64,000 bases of DNA from Tritonibacter mobilis. Its GTDB lineage: Bacteria; Pseudomonadota; Alphaproteobacteria; Rhodobacterales; Rhodobacteraceae. The notes under the pieces are model-generated. The model saw only the letters and a list, made by a program, of their open reading frames with translations, was not told the DNA's origin and made no database searches. The position numbers and the translations under genes were made by a program. Positions 58,778 to 64,000 of the stretch are shown here, one piece after another. The stretch covers positions 19,522 through 83,521 of the forward strand of contig NZ_LNWY01000013.1 of NCBI RefSeq assembly GCF_001681715.1, read 5' to 3'. Each line of letters starts with the position of its first letter. Position 1 is the first letter of the stretch.

Positions 58778-60058
58778 TTAATGCAGGCTCTTTCGAATGC
58801 GCCGCACCGCTAGAAACACCGCGCCGATCACCAGCGGCGTCAGGATCGCGGTCAGCATTCCTTTGCTGAGATCCAAGGCCTTGCCGAGCGGGTAGAGCGC
58901 ATAGGCCGCGAGCGACACCGCGTAATAGCTGATCGCCACCACCGAAAGCCCCTCAACTGTGTGCTGCAACTGCAATTGCAGATCCGCACGACGGTCCATG
59001 CTCTCGAGCAGGGCCTGATTCTGCGCCGAGCGCTCAACATCGACACGGGTTCGCAGCAACTCCCCTGCCCGGCGCGCCCGGTCTGCCAGCACATCAAGCC
59101 GCTTCTCCGTGGATTCCACCGTGCGCATGGCGGGTTCAAACCGCCTCAGCATGAACTCAGCCATGGTCTGAAACCCGACAAAGCGCTCTTCTCGCAACAG
59201 GGAAATCCGCTGATTGACCAATGCCGCATAGGCCCCCGTCGCGCCAAAGCGAAAGGCCGATTGCGCCGCCATGGCCTCCAGTTCGGCAGAGATCGTCAGA
59301 AGCTGGCTCAGTGTTTGATCGGCGGGAACATGGCCGCGAGTCATCTCTCGCATCATCTCCGAGAGCGACGCATCCATGGCACTGATGGTGGGCGTCAGCC
59401 CGCGTGCGCGCGAAAACCCCAGCATCGACATTGCCCGGTAGGTCTCAATCTCGCACAGGCGCTGCACCACCCGTCCCACCCGCTGCGGACCGGTTTCCTT
59501 ATTCACAAACAATGCAAACCGCATGTGCCCTGCCGGGTCGATCCGAAAATCCCCCGCAACCACCGCGTTGTCATCCAGCACCGTCGCCATGGCGAGGCTT
59601 TCGGGGACAAACCAATCGCGCACGCATGTTTTGATCTGTTCGGGTTCAGGTCGCGCAACAACGCGGATCAAGGCCGAGGTAATCCGCTGCCCCGGCGCTT
59701 TTTCCAGCCAAACGGGCGGGAACAGCTCGAAATCCTTCGGGTCAAAGGCGCGGTCGCTGATCCCGTCGCCGTGCAGCGTGTAGGAAACAAACTCCGTGTG
59801 CTGCTCCCATTTGAGCGTGTAGCGGCCAAGCTGCGCCGTGTGATGGGTGGCTCCGGGTTGCGGATGTGGTGCACCGTGGCGATCCAGCAGATCTTTCAGG
59901 TGCTGCAGGTCCGCCATCCGGTCGCGATGCACCGCTTCGCTTGGTTGTTTCACTGCCAGATAGGCCACCGTGCCGGGCACGGGGATGGTTGGAAACGGGC
60001 GCGCGTGCAGCTCATTTGCAAGCTGATAGCGCAAGGGGTGATCTTCTATCGCGGCCAT
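58778..60058 (-). CDS. DUF3422 family membrane protein
   Basis: A 426-residue protein of the uncharacterised DUF3422 family. The N-terminus HPLRYQLANELHARPFPTIP is the family signature. The middle is soluble and helical, with a coiled-coil-like segment near 300-360 (LDVLADRARRAGELLRTRVD), and the C-terminus has two membrane helices (VVAISYYAVSLAAYALYPLG and GMLTAILTPLVIGAVFLAVR) ending in Arg/Lys. The topology recalls magnesium-transporter-like CorA ends but without a GMN motif. It is monocistronic and convergent with the transporter operon. Confidence 0.85.
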   Translation of the reverse strand: MAAIEDHPLRYQLANELHARPFPTIPVPGTVAYLAVKQPSEAVHRDRMADLQHLKDLLDRHGAPHPQPGATHHTAQLGRYTLKWEQHTEFVSYTLHGDGISDRAFDPKDFELFPPVWLEKAPGQRITSALIRVVARPEPEQIKTCVRDWFVPESLAMATVLDDNAVVAGDFRIDPAGHMRFALFVNKETGPQRVGRVVQRLCEIETYRAMSMLGFSRARGLTPTISAMDASLSEMMREMTRGHVPADQTLSQLLTISAELEAMAAQSAFRFGATGAYAALVNQRISLLREERFVGFQTMAEFMLRRFEPAMRTVESTEKRLDVLADRARRAGELLRTRVDVERSAQNQALLESMDRRADLQLQLQHTVEGLSVVAISYYAVSLAAYALYPLGKALDLSKGMLTAILTPLVIGAVFLAVRRIRKSLH

Positions 60059-60376
60059 AGGAACCTTCCCACAAGAGTTTCCAGACCGTAGCCAAACACC
60101 TCCCCAAGTGTAAAGTTATTATTTCTAATCAAGACGTTAGATGAATGCAACGGTATACAAAGTGACGCATAAACCCGCAGCGATGATTGCCGGGCTGGTG
60201 CCGCACTTTTAGCGCGTCACCGCGCGTGCCATCCAAAACAGCAACGAAAATCCTCAGCACTTTCTTGAAAAACAATAAGATGCGTTTGCATTTCCAGAGG
60301 GCTCGTTTTGTTGCTGATCGGAAACTTATCCCGTATCAAACTGCATGCAATCGTGCACCGCCAGAAGGAGAGTACA
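60059..60376. promoter_or_regulatory. Intergenic region upstream of malate synthase G
   Basis: A 318-bp stretch holding the divergent promoters of the DUF3422 gene and glcB. It is AT-richer than its surroundings (notably 60110-60160 and 60240-60290). Small symmetric elements are ATGC-GTTT-GCAT (60280-60291) and TGCATGCA near 60340. No confident promoter or binding site is assigned. Confidence 0.4.
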
Positions 60377-62506
60377 ATGAGCCGGATCGAACGGAATGGA
60401 CTGCAGGTGGCCTCCGAACTGGTGGCATTTGTCGAAGAACAGGCACTGCCGGGTACCGGTGTCAGCAAGGATGCCTTTTGGGCTGGATTGTCCGGTCTGG
60501 TTGATGAAATGGGCGATGAAAACCGCGCATTGCTGATCAAACGTGCTGAAATCCAAGGCAAAATCGACTCGTGGCATTTGGAACGTCGCGGTCAGCCCCA
60601 CGACGCGGCGGCTTATAAGGAATTCCTGACCGAAATTGGCTATCTGGTGCCCGAGGGGCCGGACTTTGAGATTGCGACAGAAAATGTTGACCCCGAAATC
60701 GCGCATGTACCGGGGCCGCAACTGGTGGTGCCGATCACCAATGCACGTTTCGCGCTGAACGCAGCGAATGCCCGTTGGGGCAGCCTCTATGATGCGCTTT
60801 ATGGCACCGACGCCATGGGGGATTTGCCAAGCGGCAAGGGCTATGACGCGGCGCGCGGCGCGCGGGTGATCGCATGGGGCCGCCGCTTCCTGAATGAGAC
60901 CTTCGCGCTTGCGAGCGGCTCTTGGTCCGACATCTCTGGCCTGCGGGTGGAAGACGGCGCATTGGTTCCCGCACTTCGGGACGCCAACCAATTTGCAGGC
61001 TACGTCGGTGATGCCGCATCCCCCACACGGATTGTTTTGCAAAACAACGGCCTGCACGCGATCCTTGAGATCGACGCGGCAGGCAACATCGGCAAGGACG
61101 ATGCGGCAGCGATCAATGACATCACGCTGGAAAGCGCGTTGTCGACGATTATGGACTGCGAAGATTCGGTTGCCTGCGTCGATGCCGAAGACAAGGTCAC
61201 AGCCTATTCCAACTGGCTCGGCCTGATGAAACGCGACCTCGCTGAGGAGGTCAGCAAAGGTGGCAAGAGTTTTACCCGCGTCCTGAATGACGATGTATCT
61301 TATACCACGCCCGCAGGTGAGGCGGCGTCGCTCAAGGGGCGTTCGCTGTTGTTGGTGCGTAACGTGGGCCACCTGATGACCAACCCGGCCATTCTGGACA
61401 GCGAAGGCCGTGAGGCGGGCGAAGGTCTGATGGACGCGATGATCACCGTGTTGATCGCGATGCATGATTTGCAGGCGGACGGAGGCAACTCGCTGCATGG
61501 CTCGGTCTATGTGGTGAAGCCAAAGATGCACGGCCCCGAGGAGGTCGCCTTTGCCGTGAAGATCTTTGACCATGTCGAAGACGCGCTGGGACTGCCGCGC
61601 AACACTGTCAAAATCGGTATCATGGACGAAGAACGCCGCACCTCGGCCAACCTCAAGGAATGCATCCGTGCCGCGAAATCGCGCGTTGCCTTTATCAATA
61701 CGGGCTTCCTTGACCGCACCGGTGATGAAATCCACACCTCTATGGAAGCCGGGGCGATGCTGCCCAAGGGCGAGATGAAATCCACCGCGTGGATTGCGTC
61801 TTATGAGGATCGCAACGTCGATATCGGTCTGGCCTGCGGTCTCAAAGGACGCGCGCAGATCGGCAAGGGCATGTGGGCCATTCCCGACCGTATGGGCGAC
61901 ATGCTGGAGGCCAAAATCGGCCACCCGAAATCCGGTGCGACCTGTGCTTGGGTGCCCTCGCCCACTGCGGCAACCTTACATGCAACCCACTACCACACAG
62001 TCGATGTTCTTGGCCGTCAGGATGAACTCAAGGCAGGCGGCGCGCGTGGCACGCTTGATGATCTGCTGACGATCCCGGTGATGGCGGGCGAGAACCTCTC
62101 GGACGAGGACATCGCGCGCGAGATTGAAAACAACGCCCAAGGCATCCTTGGGTATGTAGTGCGCTGGGTCGATCAGGGTGTGGGCTGTTCTAAAGTGCCA
62201 GATATCAATGATGTTGGCCTGATGGAGGATCGCGCGACATGCCGGATTTCCAGTCAGGCACTGGCAAACTGGCTGCACCACGGGGTTGTGTCCGAACAGC
62301 AGGTAATGGCCGCGATGCAGAAGATGGCCGCGGTTGTGGATGATCAGAACGCGTCTGATCCTGCATATCGCCCGATGGCCCCGAGCTTTGACGGTATCGC
62401 GTTTCAGGCGGCTTGCGATCTGGTGTTCAAAGGACGCGTGCAACCGTCTGGCTATACCGAACCGGTCCTGCACGCCCGCCGTCTGGAACTTAAGGCGCGG
62501 GGCTGA
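60377..62506 (+). CDS. glcB: Malate synthase G
   Basis: A 709-residue malate synthase of the G isoform (about 720 residues in E. coli), condensing glyoxylate with acetyl-CoA. Recognisable segments are [20 protein letters not shown] near residue 118, [40 protein letters not shown], and the thiol-ester-proximal [20 protein letters not shown]. The start [17 protein letters not shown] at 60377 follows AGAAGGAGA; a longer frame to 60308 has no such signal. There is no glc operon around it, so it is probably used for glyoxylate from several pathways. Confidence 0.96.
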   Translation: MSRIERNGLQVASELVAFVEEQALPGTGVSKDAFWAGLSGLVDEMGDENRALLIKRAEIQGKIDSWHLERRGQPHDAAAYKEFLTEIGYLVPEGPDFEIATENVDPEIAHVPGPQLVVPITNARFALNAANARWGSLYDALYGTDAMGDLPSGKGYDAARGARVIAWGRRFLNETFALASGSWSDISGLRVEDGALVPALRDANQFAGYVGDAASPTRIVLQNNGLHAILEIDAAGNIGKDDAAAINDITLESALSTIMDCEDSVACVDAEDKVTAYSNWLGLMKRDLAEEVSKGGKSFTRVLNDDVSYTTPAGEAASLKGRSLLLVRNVGHLMTNPAILDSEGREAGEGLMDAMITVLIAMHDLQADGGNSLHGSVYVVKPKMHGPEEVAFAVKIFDHVEDALGLPRNTVKIGIMDEERRTSANLKECIRAAKSRVAFINTGFLDRTGDEIHTSMEAGAMLPKGEMKSTAWIASYEDRNVDIGLACGLKGRAQIGKGMWAIPDRMGDMLEAKIGHPKSGATCAWVPSPTAATLHATHYHTVDVLGRQDELKAGGARGTLDDLLTIPVMAGENLSDEDIAREIENNAQGILGYVVRWVDQGVGCSKVPDINDVGLMEDRATCRISSQALANWLHHGVVSEQQVMAAMQKMAAVVDDQNASDPAYRPMAPSFDGIAFQAACDLVFKGRVQPSGYTEPVLHARRLELKARG

Positions 62507-62525
62507 TCGCCCATCTTTATACAAC

Positions 62526-62553
62526 AGGTTTCAGCCTCTCGGGGCTGAAACCT
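62526..62553 (+). terminator. Stem-loop after glcB
   Basis: AGGTTTCAGCC and GGCTGAAACCT form an 11-bp stem with a 6-nt loop, 19 nt after the stop. The T-tract is missing, so termination is likely inefficient. Confidence 0.55.
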
Positions 62554-62661
62554 CAGGTCTGTGCATCAGCGAACAGGCCTATGCGCCGCCCGGCGCCCTT
62601 GCGCGCAAAAGACAAGCCACATTAGTGTGATAGGATGAACACATTAATCTGGAGATCAAAC

Positions 62662-63438
62662 GTGCGCCCCAAAGTCGGCATTATCGGCAATTCCTACCTC
62701 ATGAATGACCAATACCCGACCCATGCGGGGGGCACCATGAACTCGGACGCGGTGGCCAATGTCTCGGGCTGTTTGCCGCTCCTGATCCCGACCGATCCGC
62801 GCTTTGTCTCTGTCGAGGAACTGCTAGAAAGCTTTGACGGTTTTTTGCTGACCGGTGGTCGGCCCAATGTGCACCCTCAGGAATACGGAGAAGACGCGAC
62901 CGAAGCACATGGCGATTTTGATCGCGCCCGTGATGCGATCACCCTGCCCTTGGTGCGTGCCTGTGTGGAACGGGGGCAGCCGTTCTTGGGCATTTGCCGC
63001 GGCTTTCAGGAAGTGAACGTCGCCATGGGTGGGACGCTCTATCCGGAAATTCGCGACCTGCCCGGCCGGATGAACCACCGCATGCCCCCAGATGGCACCA
63101 TCGAAGAGAAATTCGCCCTGCGCCATCCGGTGCGACTGAGCGAGGGTGGGGTTTTTCATCAACTGCTCGGTGCACCCGAAGTGATGACGAACACGCTCCA
63201 CGGTCAGGGCATAAAGGCACCGGGTGCGCGAATTGTGATCGACGGGGAGGCCGAAGACGGAACCCCCGAAGCGCTCTATGTCAAAGATGCCCCCGGATTT
63301 TCGCTCGCGGTGCAGTGGCATCCCGAATATCGCGCAGGCCAGGACCCTGTCTCGCGTCCGCTGTTTGAGGCCTTTGGCGCGGCTGTTCGCGCCTGGGCAC
63401 AGGACCATCGCCCTGTGTCCCTGCCCCTTTCTGCCTAA
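62662..63438 (+). CDS. Gamma-glutamyl-gamma-aminobutyrate hydrolase-like (peptidase C26) protein
   Basis: A 258-residue class I glutamine amidotransferase-type hydrolase related to PuuD. The catalytic triad is visible: Cys112 in FLGICRGFQEVNVAMGG, His219 and Glu221 in AVQWHPEY. Substrate loops include LLTGGRPNVHPQEYG and MTNTLHGQGIKAPG. PuuD-type enzymes hydrolyse gamma-glutamyl-GABA in putrescine breakdown; no other puu genes are nearby, so the substrate is uncertain. A GTG start at 62662 is preferred since GGAG lies 7 nt upstream; ATG at 62635 precedes that site. Monocistronic. Confidence 0.85.
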   Translation: MRPKVGIIGNSYLMNDQYPTHAGGTMNSDAVANVSGCLPLLIPTDPRFVSVEELLESFDGFLLTGGRPNVHPQEYGEDATEAHGDFDRARDAITLPLVRACVERGQPFLGICRGFQEVNVAMGGTLYPEIRDLPGRMNHRMPPDGTIEEKFALRHPVRLSEGGVFHQLLGAPEVMTNTLHGQGIKAPGARIVIDGEAEDGTPEALYVKDAPGFSLAVQWHPEYRAGQDPVSRPLFEAFGAAVRAWAQDHRPVSLPLSA

Positions 63439-63791
63439 TCAGGTCAACATCGCCCTCCTGACATCACTTTGTCGCCAATCCGCGCAGGCTTCGTGGACAG
63501 ATTGACAATCTCATGCGCGAATTTGGCGTCATCGAAGGTTGAAATGTCGCAAAGGGGATGAATCGCCCATCGCGTCCTTTTCATTCTGCGTCACATCTGC
63601 TGCTGTGGGCGCAAGTGTTCGGCAGATCAGTCACGGCCCAACCTGACCAAAGGTCAAATAAGGGGCGTGAATTCAAAATCTTGCCGCAACGCGGCAAATT
63701 ACTTGCGCAAGATTGTTGCGCAATGTATGCAATGTGTTTGCGAAACGTGCGCATGCGATCAGTTTGATCGATGCAGACAGGGGGACGACTG
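63439..63791. promoter_or_regulatory. Dyad-rich leader region upstream of pntA
   Basis: A 353-bp gene-free region. Inverted repeats cluster towards the pntA start: TGACC-AAA-GGTCA (63644-63656), TTGCCGC-AAC-GCGGCAA (63681-63697), the palindrome CTTGCGCAAG (63702-63711), a second TTGCGCAA (63716-63723), and CGATCA-GTT-TGATCG (63756-63770), 21 bp before the start codon. Some are probably operators or leader hairpins. Small open frames in this stretch have no coding appearance. Confidence 0.5.
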
Positions 63792-64000
63792 GTGAAAATA
63801 GGCACACCAAAAGAGATAGCCGAGGGCGAGTCGCGAGTAGCGATGACGCCGTTGTCGGCGCTTGATCTTCAGAAGCTGGGGTTTGAGTGCTGTATTGAGT
63901 CTGGTGCGGGTGAGGCTGCGGGGTTTACCGATGCGGCCTATGCCGAGGCCGGGGTGGAGGTGATCAAGACCGCCGCCGGACTGTGGAAGGCCGCCGATAT
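63792..64000 (+). CDS. pntA: NAD(P) transhydrogenase subunit alpha, partial (5' end)
   Basis: The first 69 codons of a gene cut by the window edge. The translation begins VKIGTPKEIAEGESRVAMTP (GTG start) and continues LQKLGFECCIESGAGEAAGF, matching the N-terminus of PntA and of the related alanine dehydrogenases. The dI domain of transhydrogenase binds NAD(H). Alanine dehydrogenase is the alternative; the KIGTPKEIAEGESRVAMTP form and the following ESGAGEAAGFTD favour PntA. GGGGGA upstream serves as the ribosome-binding site. Confidence 0.75.
   Translation, partial: MKIGTPKEIAEGESRVAMTPLSALDLQKLGFECCIESGAGEAAGFTDAAYAEAGVEVIKTAAGLWKAAD

Noticed and set aside
63558..63767. Small open frame in the pntA leader
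   Set aside because: No ribosome-binding site, mixed composition without a domain, and it overlaps the cluster of inverted repeats.

Overview
This 64 kb window is chromosomal DNA from a GC-rich alphaproteobacterium, almost certainly a marine Rhodobacteraceae of the Roseobacter group (Ruegeria/Phaeobacter/Tritonibacter-like; the genus cannot be fixed from the sequence alone). The evidence is the Paracoccus/Rhodobacter-type complex I operon with its extra interspersed reading frames and a downstream birA, a NuoE with a C-terminal helix-hairpin-helix extension, a Hint-domain secreted-type protein, a complete leucine/isovalerate (liu) catabolic cluster, and the typical small intergenic GC-rich hairpin element. 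I see no tRNA, rRNA, insertion sequence, prophage or CRISPR array.

Layout. 0-5.1 kb (+): a retropepsin-like/RimK fusion, an SPFH-NfeD membrane pair, two Fe-S assembly accessory proteins (DUF59 and A-type carrier), tpiA and a VOC protein. 5.2-25.6 kb (-): one long block of nuoA-N in the order A,B,C,D,x,E,x,F,x,x,G,x,H,I,x,J,K,L,M,N, where x marks six small non-subunit genes, followed by birA, coaX and an RNase J gene. Four of the six extra genes encode exported proteins (two lipoproteins, two signal-peptide/anchor proteins), and each has exactly two cysteines in its mature part. 25.9-35.5 kb (-): leucine/isovalerate catabolism (liuA; then acyl-CoA synthetase, liuB, liuD, HMG-CoA lyase, liuC), interrupted by an AT-richer zinc-ribbon membrane gene and by a divergent ompW gene that has an FNR-like box. 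A TetR-type palindrome lies at the liuA promoter.

35.7-43.9 kb: a Hint-domain protein, a DegT-type aminotransferase, a secreted two-cysteine protein, gph, the amino-sugar pair glmU-glmS coupled to an AlkD-like DNA repair gene, and a lipoprotein. 44.0-48.8 kb (+): moaA, waaA, a family 4 glycosyltransferase, then two tandem paralogous secreted 127-residue proteins of unknown function. 48.8-58.7 kb: a peptide uptake and hydrolysis module, in which a fused two-domain ABC ATPase, argE and two M20 amidohydrolase paralogues run leftward, divergent from the solute-binding protein and two permeases. 58.8-64 kb: a DUF3422 protein, malate synthase G, a class I amidotransferase-type hydrolase, and the start of pntA behind a leader region rich in inverted repeats.

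The most interesting material is (1) the set of disulfide-type exported proteins translationally woven into the complex I operon, (2) the foreign-looking zinc-ribbon gene inside the liu operon, (3) the paired four-cysteine secreted paralogues, and (4) the dyad-rich pntA leader. Start codons were chosen from ribosome-binding sites and family N-termini, and differ in many cases from the longest possible reading frame.
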